Assembly: GCA_027619225.1 (NCBI GenBank)
Contig: JAQCFW010000010.1
Coordinates: forward strand, 21,101-85,100
Direction of reading: 5' to 3'
Length of the DNA: 64,000 bases
Source of the DNA: Bacteroidota bacterium
GTDB taxonomy: Bacteria; Bacteroidota; Bacteroidia; Flavobacteriales_D; Sanyastnellaceae
Shown: in pieces, positions 1 to 7,844 of the stretch
How positions within the stretch are numbered: position 1 is the first letter of the stretch
Layout: the number at the start of each line of letters is the position of its first letter
Translations under genes and position numbers: made by a program
Notes under the pieces: generated by a model
Told to the model about the DNA's origin: nothing
Seen by the model: the letters and a program-made list of their open reading frames with translations, nothing else
Databases searched by the model: none

Positions 1-628
1 TTCCACCATTTTGAGTTATTCTCAACTTAACAACAGCATCTCGTTCACACTGCCACGAATCACCTTCTGGACACATCACATCAACCTCACAATCTTCTGA
101 CCCTCTTTCTAGATTCCTAGCAAAGAAACCCACACCCATTATACCTAATCGAGCTGAACCCACAGCATTCGTGGGTTGGTGATAGATGATTTTTATCACA
201 GACCCTGGGATATCTCCACTTACCCAACGTCCGTGAGCGTTATTCTCACTCGCATCGACAGGTCCCTCATTATAAATCACATCAAAAGCTCCATCCGGAG
301 ATTCAAAGAACAACTCCCCACCCACTGGAATATGGAAATCATCGAAATACACACACATCCCCAACGCCTCAGCGGCCTCTATTTCTAACTCATAAACGGT
401 TAATCCATCCAACATAACTTCATAAGAAGCCTCTTCGAAGAAGTCAAAGCCATGTTCTACAATTACACCCGTCAAATCCTTTCCAATACTAAAGGCTTCA
501 TGCTCCATTCTTGTTATCACCTCATCTAAAGTTGGTGCATCAACAACGATTCTTTGAGCAGTTGCAATATTTGCAAAAGCCTGAATTGACACGACAAGCA
601 ACGCGAGGGCGAATGTTTTCATTTTCAT
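1..628 (-). CDS. Secreted lysyl-endopeptidase-like serine protease, N-terminal part (cut by window edge)
   Basis: The reading frame opens at an ATG at 628 (a second ATG lies at 622) and runs off the window start, giving about 209 residues. It begins with a cleavable signal peptide ending in ...ANIATAQ. It then has a prodomain-like stretch and the segment CEVDVMCPEGDSW, which resembles the start of the mature region of secreted trypsin-like Lys-specific endopeptidases of Bacteroidota and Lysobacter (family S1). The catalytic His, Asp and Ser would lie beyond the window, so activity cannot be judged. It is divergent from the S41 protease gene, with about 70 bases between the two starts. The family assignment is inferred from this short motif and the secreted architecture. 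A different secreted protein with a similar prodomain is possible. Confidence 0.6.
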   Translation of the reverse strand, partial: MKMKTFALALLVVSIQAFANIATAQRIVVDAPTLDEVITRMEHEAFSIGKDLTGVIVEHGFDFFEEASYEVMLDGLTVYELEIEAAEALGMCVYFDDFHIPVGGELFFESPDGAFDVIYNEGPVDASENNAHGRWVSGDIPGSVIKIIYHQPTNAVGSARLGIMGVGFFARNLERGSEDCEVDVMCPEGDSWQCERDAVVKLRITQNGG

Positions 629-700
629 CCGCACAAGATACCTGAGAATTTGGCAAAAATTGACTTTTCAATTAATATCAATTTCATACCTTGTACCTCG

Positions 701-2332
701 ATGAAAAAACTGAACTCACTCACTCTTTTATTGGCACTTTCGGCCATCGTTTTCCTTCCGACTTCCTCTTTAGCCCAAAACTCAACACAGGCTGCCACCA
801 AGAAATTTGGCACCCTACTCAACATGCTTGACCGGTTATATGTCGACAGTGTGGACATGGATGAACTCGTCGAAGTCGCGATCACAAAGATGCTGGAAGA
901 GCTTGACCCCCACTCTATTTATTTATCTGAAGAAGATCTGAGAGAGGCAAACGAACCACTCGATGGGAGTTTTGAAGGCGTGGGCGTTCAGTTTAACATC
1001 TTCAAAGACACCATTATGGTTGTCTCCCCTATCACGGGAGGTCCCTCGGAGAGATTAGGCATCAGAGCGGGAGATAGAATTGTACAAGTTGAAGAGGAGT
1101 ACGTAGCAGGTGTTGGCGTCACTAACAAAGACGTTATAAGGTTGTTAAAAGGACCTAAAGGATCTCTGGTCAAGGTCTTTATCAAGCGCGATGGCGAAAG
1201 AGATCTGTTAGAATTTAATATAGAGCGTGATAAAATTCCAATATTCAGCGTAATGGCCGCACATATGATTGACGATGAGATTGGATACATTAAGGTCAGT
1301 CGTTTCGCAAAAACTACACTCGAAGAACTCAGAAGTGCCCTCGAAGAACTCAACTCTAAAGGCATGCAGGATCTTATACTCGACCTTCAAGGCAACGGTG
1401 GCGGAATGCTCCGGACGGCGATTAACATGTCTGACGAATTTTTGACAGATGATAAGCTCATCGTTTACACTGAGGGGAGAGCCTTCCCCCGTGAAGACAC
1501 CTTCACATCCTATGAGGGACTGTTCGAAAGCGGCCGGTTGGTCATTTTAATGGATGGTGGGTCAGCTTCTGCAAGCGAAATCGTGGCTGGGGCTGTTCAG
1601 GATTGGGATAGAGGACTCATCGTAGGTCGACGGTCTTTCGGAAAAGGCTTGGTCCAAAGGCCAATTAATCTCGGTGACGGTTCTGCAATCAGAATGACTG
1701 TACAGAAATACTACACACCAGCCGGAAGATGTATCCAGAAATCATACGAAGAAGGTGTAGAAGCCTACAGATTAGAAAAATACGAAAGGTTTGAAAGTGG
1801 GGAATTGCTTTCAATCGACTCTTTAGACCTTCCAGACTCACTGAAATACTACTCACGCATTAAAAACCGTACGGTATATGGAGGAGGAGGAATCATCCCA
1901 GATGTTTTCGTTCCTATAGATACAACCTCAAACAGTGAATCTTTTAGGATACTACTTCGCAAGGGGCTTATGAGTAGATATGCTCTTGAATTCGTAGATA
2001 ACAACAGGACCAGCATTGAAAGCGACTATCCCACTGAAGATGACTTTGTAGCTCACTTCTCAGTTTCTGAAAGTGAGATTGAAAAGTTTAAGGTTTGGGC
2101 TGAAAGCCAAGGAACGGAAGAAAGCCCCATCGTTATTTCTGAAGAAGACTGGACTGTTTCTGGGGATGCTATCATACTAAGGCTCAAAGCTTTTATGGGC
2201 AGAGATGTTTATGATCAATCTACTTTTTATAGAATAATAGGAGGTCTGAACGAATCGCTACAGGAGGCCGTTAAGATCCTTAAAGACGGAACGTTTGAGA
2301 AAAGCAATTTGGCCCACAGAACGTTTAAATAA
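701..2332 (+). CDS. S41 family C-terminal processing peptidase (CtpA-like)
   Basis: A 543-residue exported serine protease that would cleave protein C-termini in the periplasm. The ATG at 701 is preferred over the in-frame ATG at 650 because it places a clean signal peptide (MKKLNSLTLLLALS...SLAQ) at the N-terminus. A PDZ domain follows at about residues 90-170 (FEGVGVQF, then GIRAGDRI). The protease core is at about 180-330, with the nucleophile Ser290 in GGSASASE and the general-base Lys315 in SFGKG, so the Ser-Lys dyad is intact. The remaining ~200 residues form the C-terminal extension usual in Bacteroidota CtpA homologues. The gene appears monocistronic, with the DUF1573 lipoprotein gene 80 bases downstream. 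Confidence in the family is high; the substrate is unknown. Confidence 0.92.
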   Translation: MKKLNSLTLLLALSAIVFLPTSSLAQNSTQAATKKFGTLLNMLDRLYVDSVDMDELVEVAITKMLEELDPHSIYLSEEDLREANEPLDGSFEGVGVQFNIFKDTIMVVSPITGGPSERLGIRAGDRIVQVEEEYVAGVGVTNKDVIRLLKGPKGSLVKVFIKRDGERDLLEFNIERDKIPIFSVMAAHMIDDEIGYIKVSRFAKTTLEELRSALEELNSKGMQDLILDLQGNGGGMLRTAINMSDEFLTDDKLIVYTEGRAFPREDTFTSYEGLFESGRLVILMDGGSASASEIVAGAVQDWDRGLIVGRRSFGKGLVQRPINLGDGSAIRMTVQKYYTPAGRCIQKSYEEGVEAYRLEKYERFESGELLSIDSLDLPDSLKYYSRIKNRTVYGGGGIIPDVFVPIDTTSNSESFRILLRKGLMSRYALEFVDNNRTSIESDYPTEDDFVAHFSVSESEIEKFKVWAESQGTEESPIVISEEDWTVSGDAIILRLKAFMGRDVYDQSTFYRIIGGLNESLQEAVKILKDGTFEKSNLAHRTFK

Positions 2333-2361
2333 TTGAATTACATTATAAGTGTATTTATTCT

Positions 2362-2369
2362 TATTTTTG
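2362..2369 (+). promoter_or_regulatory. Candidate -7 promoter element TATTTTTG upstream of the DUF1573 gene
   Basis: The octamer matches the Bacteroidota sigma-A -7 consensus TAnnTTTG exactly and lies 43 bases before the ATG at 2413. I do not see a TTTG-type -33 element at the usual 17-20 base spacing, so only half of the promoter is supported. Confidence 0.4.
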
Positions 2370-2412
2370 CACTCCTACTTTAAAATTAGAAATTAAACAA
2401 TAAATATATAAT

Positions 2413-2937
2413 ATGTCTAGACTAACACTAGTTGCAGCAATTATCGTCTCTACCCTCCTATTCTCATGTGGAGCAGACGAAACATCTAACTCTAAACCTA
2501 TCGATGACAGTGGTAGTGACAAAACTGAAGTGGGTGATCCACCAGTAAACGCAAAGCCGGAACAATTTGACCCAGCTAAAAAGGAAGTTCAAGAGCCTGC
2601 TGGACCATTAACTGGAATTTCTTTCAACGAGTACGAGCACGATTTCGGTATTATGGACGAAGGTGATGTTGTAACATACGACTTCAAATTCACGAACACT
2701 GGAGCTGAACCACTCATCTTAGATAAGTGTAAAGGATCATGTGGCTGTACGGTTCCACAATGTCCTAAGACCCCTATCGCTCCAGGAGAGACGGGCTCTA
2801 TCGAAGTGAAGTTCAACTCTAAAGGAAAGAAGAACCAACAGACAAAAACGGTGACTGTTACTGCCAACACAGATCCAGTACAGACGATCCTAACAATTAA
2901 GGCTAACGTTACACCTGCTCCTGCTCCTGCAGAGTAA
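2413..2937 (+). CDS. DUF1573 domain lipoprotein
   Basis: A 174-residue lipoprotein. The signal peptide ends in a lipobox (LLFSC, Cys19). A Ser/Asp/Lys/Pro-rich linker follows (about residues 20-65), then one DUF1573 domain at about 70-165, an immunoglobulin-like fold, with the family signatures YEHDFGIMDEGDVVTYDF, CGCTVPQ and PGETGSIEV. The C-terminus is an Ala/Pro repeat (APAPAE). DUF1573 proteins are abundant in Bacteroidota envelopes, but their function is not established. It probably has its own transcript: a -7-like element lies upstream and a strong hairpin terminator just downstream. Confidence 0.88.
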   Translation: MSRLTLVAAIIVSTLLFSCGADETSNSKPIDDSGSDKTEVGDPPVNAKPEQFDPAKKEVQEPAGPLTGISFNEYEHDFGIMDEGDVVTYDFKFTNTGAEPLILDKCKGSCGCTVPQCPKTPIAPGETGSIEVKFNSKGKKNQQTKTVTVTANTDPVQTILTIKANVTPAPAPAE

Positions 2938-2952
2938 TCGCATTGAAACTAT

Positions 2953-2988
2953 AAAAAAAGGGAGGCCAATTGTGGTCTCCCTTTTTTT
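2953..2988. terminator. Bidirectional intrinsic terminator
   Basis: An inverted repeat with arms GGGAGgCCA and TGGtCTCCC, flanked by a run of seven A on the left and seven T on the right. Transcripts from either strand would therefore form a GC-rich hairpin followed by a U-tract. It sits exactly between the convergent DUF1573 lipoprotein and SirB1-like genes. Confidence 0.9.
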
Positions 2989-3015
2989 GTGATCGAGTTT
3001 TAATGTAATCTTAGG

Positions 3016-3963
3016 TTAGCCTTCAGCCCCGTCATCTCTCCCGTCCGCGTCAGCCGACTCTACATTCTCTGTAGCGCCTGATTCAATATACAGCAGCAAT
3101 TCACGCATTTGCTCTGATTGAGATATTTTCCCGTTGCGCTCGAAAGCGTAGGCTACATTACCTATCAGGCGACGAATGATATCTATGGGAGCGCAAGGCC
3201 CACAATTACTTTCATCTACAGGCAAATCTAGGTGACTAAGGAATTCACTAACATCACTGGGATGAATGACAGTTCCTTCACTGAATGGATTGATATAAAA
3301 CAGGATGCCCGAAGGAAGTTCGCTGCCCTCGACTAACTCACTGCCGTCGTGAACATGATGTTCATCACAATAACAAAGAATAAAGTGGTTGGGTAGATTT
3401 ACTCCGTGGATGGGAAGCTTTAGATCACGAGCTATAGCTAAGTACAACGTACCAAGACCCAGTGGATTGCCCTTTTTCAAATCCATAACATCTCCGATTA
3501 AAGCATCTTGGGGATTTGGATGTCCCGATCTGGAATTAAGAAACCCTTCTTCGCTAAATAAGACGTGATTTAAAATTCTTACCTGTTCTAAAGCTGTGAG
3601 TTCTTCATTCAATTCAAGCCAAACATCTCTTTTAAGCTTCTCGTACTTGGCCTTTATCGCTTCAACATCTAAAAGAGGGTCTGCAGCTTTGTGTATTAAA
3701 AGCGCTCCCTCTAAAATATTTTGGGCTCCCGAATCATGCCAATTTTTTATCGCCTTTTTCACAAAAGCTCCATGAAGACCTTCGACCAGCTCATCTAGTC
3801 GATTTTCATGAACCTCACATTGAGTCTTACTAGCTCTATGATCTAGAATATCTGGGAGAATTGAAGCCCCTTTAGACATCAGCTCCTCACGAACGTGCTG
3901 ATAAACACCTTCGTCCGGGTCATCTAAAAGTTGAATCAATGCATGTATTTCAGAAACGCTCAT
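3016..3963 (-). CDS. SirB1/transglutaminase-like core protein
   Basis: A cytoplasmic protein of 315 residues. I take the ATG at 3963 (MSVSEIHALIQLLDD); an in-frame start at 3999 would add 12 residues of no obvious character. The N-terminal ~60 residues look like a HEAT-type helical repeat (LLDDPDEGVYQHVREEL). The middle (about 140-240) matches the Transglut_core2/SirB1 (YchA) family: GNPLGLGTLYLAIARDL, GVNLPNHF and FILCYCD. As in YchA, the Cys that acts as nucleophile in true transglutaminases is not present in the GNPLGLG helix, so it is probably not a protease or transglutaminase. The acidic C-terminal tail is Glu/Asp-rich. Function is unknown. It converges on the DUF1573 gene. Confidence 0.75.
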   Translation of the reverse strand: MSVSEIHALIQLLDDPDEGVYQHVREELMSKGASILPDILDHRASKTQCEVHENRLDELVEGLHGAFVKKAIKNWHDSGAQNILEGALLIHKAADPLLDVEAIKAKYEKLKRDVWLELNEELTALEQVRILNHVLFSEEGFLNSRSGHPNPQDALIGDVMDLKKGNPLGLGTLYLAIARDLKLPIHGVNLPNHFILCYCDEHHVHDGSELVEGSELPSGILFYINPFSEGTVIHPSDVSEFLSHLDLPVDESNCGPCAPIDIIRRLIGNVAYAFERNGKISQSEQMRELLLYIESGATENVESADADGRDDGAEG

Positions 3964-4068
3964 TAATGTATAAATTAGTTCAGGTACTGACGTGACCAAA
4001 AATAGCTACTCATTTTCTCTAATTTTCACAATTAAAAATCACTTATCCAACCGAAGGTGTTGATGGGG

Positions 4069-4076
4069 TAACTTTA
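4069..4076 (+). promoter_or_regulatory. Candidate -7 element TAACTTTA just before the rhomboid start
   Basis: Seven of eight positions match TAnnTTTG, and only five bases separate it from the ATG at 4082. If used, transcription would start at or very near the start codon. No clear -33 element is visible. Confidence 0.35.
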
Positions 4077-4081
4077 CATAA

Positions 4082-4900
4082 ATGAAATCACACCCTCGAT
4101 TATTTTATGCCTTGTTCTTTACAACAATCTTTCTATTAATCATTTGGGGTGTCTATTTCATAGATATAATCTACGAATTGGGTCTTAGGTCACATGGAAA
4201 CAGGCCACGAGAACTACGCGGACTTAAAGGAATTGTAACTTTTCCTTTTCTTCACGGGAGTCTTTCTCACATCTGGAACAACACCGCATCCTTCTTTGTC
4301 CTCAACGGGCTTCTGTTCTATTTCTATAGATCTTTGGCGATTCGGGTTTGGTTGATCTCGTTTTTTGCTACTGGCGTATTACTTTGGATGTTTGGAGGAG
4401 GAGGCAATCACATCGGAGCCAGCGGAATGGTGTATGCCCTTGCATCATTCTTATTTTTAAGCGGCATCATTCGTAAAAACCTGCTGCTGCTCAGAATCAC
4501 ATTGCTAGTAGCATTTTTATATGGAGGAATGGTTTGGCTTATGCTCCCCATAAAAGAGCATGTAAGTTGGGAAGGTCATTTAGCAGGCGCACTTTCAGGA
4601 GCTGTTCTTGCTTTTTATTACCGCAACATGGGACCTAAAGATCCGATCTACAAGTATGAACTTTCGGAAGCCACTGGCGAAGACCTGCCAGAATGGTGGA
4701 TGCGAGGGAATCCAAACCACCCTGATACCATCGCTCAACGTGCAGAAAATGAAGAAGAAAAATCGCCGAGCATCGATGAACAATCAGACTCTACCAGCAA
4801 CGTAGCATTCACCTATCAGTGGACGGCAAAGGTGAATGAAAAGACGAATACCCCGACTAGAACAAAGTCTAAGTCAAAGACTCAGAATCCTGAGAAATAA
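4082..4900 (+). CDS. Rhomboid family intramembrane serine protease
   Basis: A 272-residue polytopic membrane protein. About six transmembrane segments fill residues 8-182. Ser114 in the GASG motif and His166 in the GHLAG motif form the expected catalytic dyad. His63 in the HGSLSHIWNN motif belongs to the conserved loop and TM2 region. The last ~90 residues are a hydrophilic Glu/Ser/Thr/Lys-rich tail that would be cytoplasmic and is longer than in minimal rhomboids. The enzyme would cut single-pass membrane proteins within the bilayer; the substrate is unknown. It is divergent from the SirB1-like gene and converges on dnaN. Confidence 0.92.
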   Translation: MKSHPRLFYALFFTTIFLLIIWGVYFIDIIYELGLRSHGNRPRELRGLKGIVTFPFLHGSLSHIWNNTASFFVLNGLLFYFYRSLAIRVWLISFFATGVLLWMFGGGGNHIGASGMVYALASFLFLSGIIRKNLLLLRITLLVAFLYGGMVWLMLPIKEHVSWEGHLAGALSGAVLAFYYRNMGPKDPIYKYELSEATGEDLPEWWMRGNPNHPDTIAQRAENEEEKSPSIDEQSDSTSNVAFTYQWTAKVNEKTNTPTRTKSKSKTQNPEK

Positions 4901-4908
4901 AGTTTAGA

Positions 4909-4932
4909 CCGCTAGTTATTCCGCTAGTTATT
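4909..4932. repeat. 12-bp perfect tandem duplication at the dnaN 3' end
   Basis: CCGCTAGTTATT occurs twice in direct tandem. The right copy contains the last codons and TAG stop of dnaN (minus strand). The left copy lies between the rhomboid and dnaN stops. It looks like a recent slippage duplication. Confidence 0.8.
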
Positions 4933-6042
4933 CAGCATTACAGGCATAACGAGCATGAGCACATCCTCCCCTTCTTCTTCAGGCTCCGATGGACGGATAA
5001 TCCCAGCTCTATTAGGCGCGCTGAGCTCTAATGTCACCTCAGGTGACCCTAAGTTGTTCAGCATATCTGCAAGGAAGCGACTGTTGAATCCTATCTCAAT
5101 ATCTTTTCCCTGATAGCTACATGTTAATCTCTCCGTCGCCTCATTTGCAAAATCCAAATCCTCAGCGTTCACTGTTAATTCACTACCTGCAATTCTCAAA
5201 CGAACTTGATGGGTTGTTTTATTTGCAAAAATCGCTACCCTCCTTATTGCCTGCAAAAAACTCATTCGATTAATCGTCATGCGATTCGGATTGTCCTTAG
5301 GGATTACAGCATCATAATTGGGGTACTTACCCTCAATGAGTCTGCATAAAATTGTCACCTCATCAAATTCGAATTTTGCATTCGAATCGTTAAAACTCAT
5401 TGAAACATTTTCAGCTGAAGCAGCAGTGTTCTTGAGAAGGTTTAGGGGTTTCTTAGGAACAATAAACTGAGAAGATTCTTTTGCCTTAGCGTCTGTCCTT
5501 GCATATCTCACCAATCTGTGGGCATCGGTTGCAACAAATCGAATGCTATCTTCATAAAGTTCAAAGAATATACCAGACATCACAGGTCTAAGATCATCTG
5601 ATCCAGAAGCAAACAGTGTTCTGTTAATCGCGGTAACTAAAGTAGTGGCTCTTATTTGAACATCTGACCCTCCCTCTAAATCTGGAGTTTTCGGGAATTC
5701 ATCTCCATTTGCTCCAGTGAGTTTATACTTGCCGGCATCACTAATGAGTTCTATTGCAAAAGCTTCTAAATCAACTTTAAACGTAAGAGGAATGTCTGGA
5801 AATGCTTTTAAGATATCGAGCAACATCTTCGCCGGGATGGCAATCGTACCAGTATCCTCCGTTCTTACTTCAAACTTTACGGTCATCGTAGTTTCGAGAT
5901 CGCTGGCTGAAATAACAACCTCTCCAGGAGTAAGGTCGAATAAAAAATGATCTAAAATCGGCAACGTGTTGCTGCTGCTAAGAACTCCACTCAACATCTG
6001 AAGGCGGCGGAGAAGTTGGTTACTAGAAACTATAAAATGCAT
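4924..6042 (-). CDS. dnaN: DNA polymerase III beta subunit (sliding clamp)
   Basis: A 372-residue processivity clamp, of the usual length for DnaN. The ATG at 6042 (MHFIVSSNQLLRRLQ) is chosen because this is where family homology begins; an in-frame ATG at 6087 would add 15 unrelated residues. Three clamp domains are recognisable. They carry signatures such as LPILDHFLF, FVATDAHRLVRY, LIEGKYPNYDAVIP and FLADMLNNL, and the C-terminal VLMLVMPVMLNN in place of the usual YVVMPMRL motif. dnaN lies downstream of dapD, not next to dnaA. The 86 bases between dapD and dnaN contain one DnaA-box-like nonamer, discussed under rejected items. Confidence 0.96.
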   Translation of the reverse strand: MHFIVSSNQLLRRLQMLSGVLSSSNTLPILDHFLFDLTPGEVVISASDLETTMTVKFEVRTEDTGTIAIPAKMLLDILKAFPDIPLTFKVDLEAFAIELISDAGKYKLTGANGDEFPKTPDLEGGSDVQIRATTLVTAINRTLFASGSDDLRPVMSGIFFELYEDSIRFVATDAHRLVRYARTDAKAKESSQFIVPKKPLNLLKNTAASAENVSMSFNDSNAKFEFDEVTILCRLIEGKYPNYDAVIPKDNPNRMTINRMSFLQAIRRVAIFANKTTHQVRLRIAGSELTVNAEDLDFANEATERLTCSYQGKDIEIGFNSRFLADMLNNLGSPEVTLELSAPNRAGIIRPSEPEEEGEDVLMLVMPVMLNN

Positions 6043-6128
6043 AGTGTAAAGATGCGAGAAACTAGATATAAATAAGTGAAAAAACAACGCGATTTTTCCA
6101 CACTTAACTCACCATTTCAACAGCAATA

Positions 6129-6953
6129 TTAAACAGCTACGTTATGCTCCCTTAAAGCGCTGTTGAGTGAAGTCTTTCTGTTGGTGCTTTCCTTCCGTTT
6201 ACCAATGATGAAAGCACAGGGAATATTGAACGTCCCTGCGGGGAATTTTTTTGGCCTCGTTCCAGGAATAACAACAGACCGTGGAGGCACATACCCCCTA
6301 AGTTCAACAGGTTTATCACCCGTAACATCAATGATTAAGGTACTCTGAGTCAGCACCACTCCAGCTCCGAGCACAGCTTCCGTACCCACCCGAACTCCCT
6401 CAACGACAATACAACGAGAACCTATAAACGCCCCGTCTTCAATGATTACAGGAGAAGCTTGCATGGGTTCTAATACTCCTCCTATCCCAACGCCTCCACT
6501 CAAATGAACTTCCTTTCCAATTTGGGCACAAGAGCCTACAGTAGCCCAAGTATCCACCATCGTACCAGAATCCACATAAGCTCCAAGGTTAATATAACTT
6601 GGCATAAGAATCACATCCTTCGCTATATACGAACCGTAACGGGCCACAGCATGAGGCACCACTCTAACTCCGGCCTCCGCATACCCCTTCTTCAGTGGCA
6701 TTTTATCGTGGAATTCAAACGGCCCTACCTCAATCGTTTCCATTTTCTGAATAGGAAAATTTAGAACCACCGCTTTTTTAACCCAATCATTCACCTCCCA
6801 GCCTCCATTCCCATCAGGAGATGCGCACCTCAACTCACCCTTATCAAGACACTCCATCACGATTGCGATTGCATCTCTCGACTCTGTAGACTGGAGCAAA
6901 TCCCTATCTAACCATGTCTTTTCAATAATGTCTTTAAGGGTCGAGTTCTCCAT
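6129..6953 (-). CDS. dapD: 2,3,4,5-tetrahydropyridine-2,6-dicarboxylate N-succinyltransferase
   Basis: 274 residues; succinylates tetrahydrodipicolinate in the succinylase branch of lysine and diaminopimelate synthesis. The ATG at 6953 (MENSTLKDIIEKTW) matches the normal DapD start; the frame remains open further upstream but overlaps ruvX. The C-terminal two thirds form a left-handed beta-helix of hexapeptide repeats, with typical stretches such as VRVVPHAVARYGSYI, MPSYINLGAYVD, GTMVDTWATVGSCAQIG and HLSGGVGIGGVLEP. The 46-base gap to the divergent ruvX must contain both promoters. Confidence 0.96.
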   Translation of the reverse strand: MENSTLKDIIEKTWLDRDLLQSTESRDAIAIVMECLDKGELRCASPDGNGGWEVNDWVKKAVVLNFPIQKMETIEVGPFEFHDKMPLKKGYAEAGVRVVPHAVARYGSYIAKDVILMPSYINLGAYVDSGTMVDTWATVGSCAQIGKEVHLSGGVGIGGVLEPMQASPVIIEDGAFIGSRCIVVEGVRVGTEAVLGAGVVLTQSTLIIDVTGDKPVELRGYVPPRSVVIPGTRPKKFPAGTFNIPCAFIIGKRKESTNRKTSLNSALREHNVAV

Positions 6954-6999
6954 TCCATTTTTTTTCAAAGGTATGTATCCACAAGTGTATATTGCACCC

Positions 7000-7410
7000 A
7001 TGGCAAGGTATATCGCATTTGATTGGGGTTTGAGGCGGACTGGCATCGCTGTTACGGACAGCTCCGCCATTGTTGCATCTCCTTTAAAAACGGTTGAAAC
7101 GAAAGTTCTTTTCAAGGAAATAGACCAAATCATACGCGCCGAACCTTGCAGAGGCATCATCGTCGGAGTACCCGGATTAATCATTGGCCTGAAAACTGAT
7201 AGCTCTGATGGAATAGAAAAATTTATCTCTAGCCTAGAAAATAAATACCCATCAATCCCTGTTCATAAAGTTGATGAAAGTGGCACCAGCAATGAAGCTA
7301 TGAGCGCATTAATCTCTGGTGGGATGAAAAAAAGCCAGCGTAAAAACAAAGGGGTTTTAGACAAAGTAGCCTCTGCGATAATTTTACAGCGTTTCTTAGA
7401 CTCTATCTAG
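7000..7410 (+). CDS. ruvX: Holliday junction resolvase-like YqgF/RuvX
   Basis: A 136-residue RNase H-fold nuclease homologue, implicated in pre-16S rRNA 5' end processing and Holliday junction resolution. The ATG at 7000 starts the family signature MARYIAFDWGLRRTGIAV with the catalytic Asp8. The upstream in-frame ATG at 6928 would run through dapD and is rejected. VGVPGLIIG and the DES segment (VHKVDESGTS) match the remaining acidic motifs, and DKVASAIILQRFLDS is the family C-terminus. The gene converges on the HAD gene with a 5-base gap and no visible terminator. Confidence 0.9.
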   Translation: MARYIAFDWGLRRTGIAVTDSSAIVASPLKTVETKVLFKEIDQIIRAEPCRGIIVGVPGLIIGLKTDSSDGIEKFISSLENKYPSIPVHKVDESGTSNEAMSALISGGMKKSQRKNKGVLDKVASAIILQRFLDSI

Positions 7411-7415
7411 TTTTT

Positions 7416-7844
7416 CTACCTCTTAAAAACTTCTACGTTTTTTTGCTCTACGATCAACTCCGTAAACTTCCCCTCAAAACGAGTAGCTCTTACAATGTGA
7501 TTGTCTATCCAATGATAGTTTCCACCCCTGGGCTTCCCCATAAGTAGACTGTGATATTTTATAGAATGCTTCTTAAGCCAAACCTCAGTAACCTCTCTGT
7601 GCTCTTCGGTTCTTGACGTGAAGAACGTGAGGACATGTCCTTCTTTATACCATTTAGCCATAGTTTCTAAAGCATCCGGATAGGGCATGCATGTCACCAT
7701 TCTTTCTGGCTCTTCATTAGGGACATCATCCGTAATTGTACCATCGATATCTATCAAGAAGTTCTTTACTTCACTTGGCAATTGAGGAGAAATAGATTCA
7801 CCCAATTCATTTGTTTCTTCTAACAGTTGTCTTTCTTCACTCAT
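7416..7844 (-). CDS. Small HAD-superfamily phosphatase-like protein
   Basis: 142 residues. Residues 24-140 carry a HAD motif I (FLIDIDGTITDDV; nucleophile DID) and motif II (FFTSRTEEHREVTEVWL), followed by GKPRGGNYHWIDNH, which is diagnostic of a small Bacteroidota HAD subfamily often mislabelled phosphoheptose isomerase. Length and motifs suggest a minimal Mg-dependent phosphatase without a cap. The start codon overlaps the bshC stop by four bases (ATGA), implying translational coupling with the bacillithiol gene. The substrate is unknown. Confidence 0.75.
   Translation of the reverse strand: MSEERQLLEETNELGESISPQLPSEVKNFLIDIDGTITDDVPNEEPERMVTCMPYPDALETMAKWYKEGHVLTFFTSRTEEHREVTEVWLKKHSIKYHSLLMGKPRGGNYHWIDNHIVRATRFEGKFTELIVEQKNVEVFKR

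Noticed and set aside
176..388. 70-codon plus-strand open frame near the window start
   Set aside because: It lies antisense to the lysyl-endopeptidase-like gene, which has a clear signal peptide and composition.
650..700. Upstream ATG for the S41 protease gene
   Set aside because: It would place 17 unrelated residues before a good signal peptide starting at 701.
6094..6102. DnaA-box-like TTTTCCACA upstream of dnaN
   Set aside because: A single nonamer with one mismatch and no dnaA gene or AT-rich unwinding region nearby. Not enough for an origin or regulation call.
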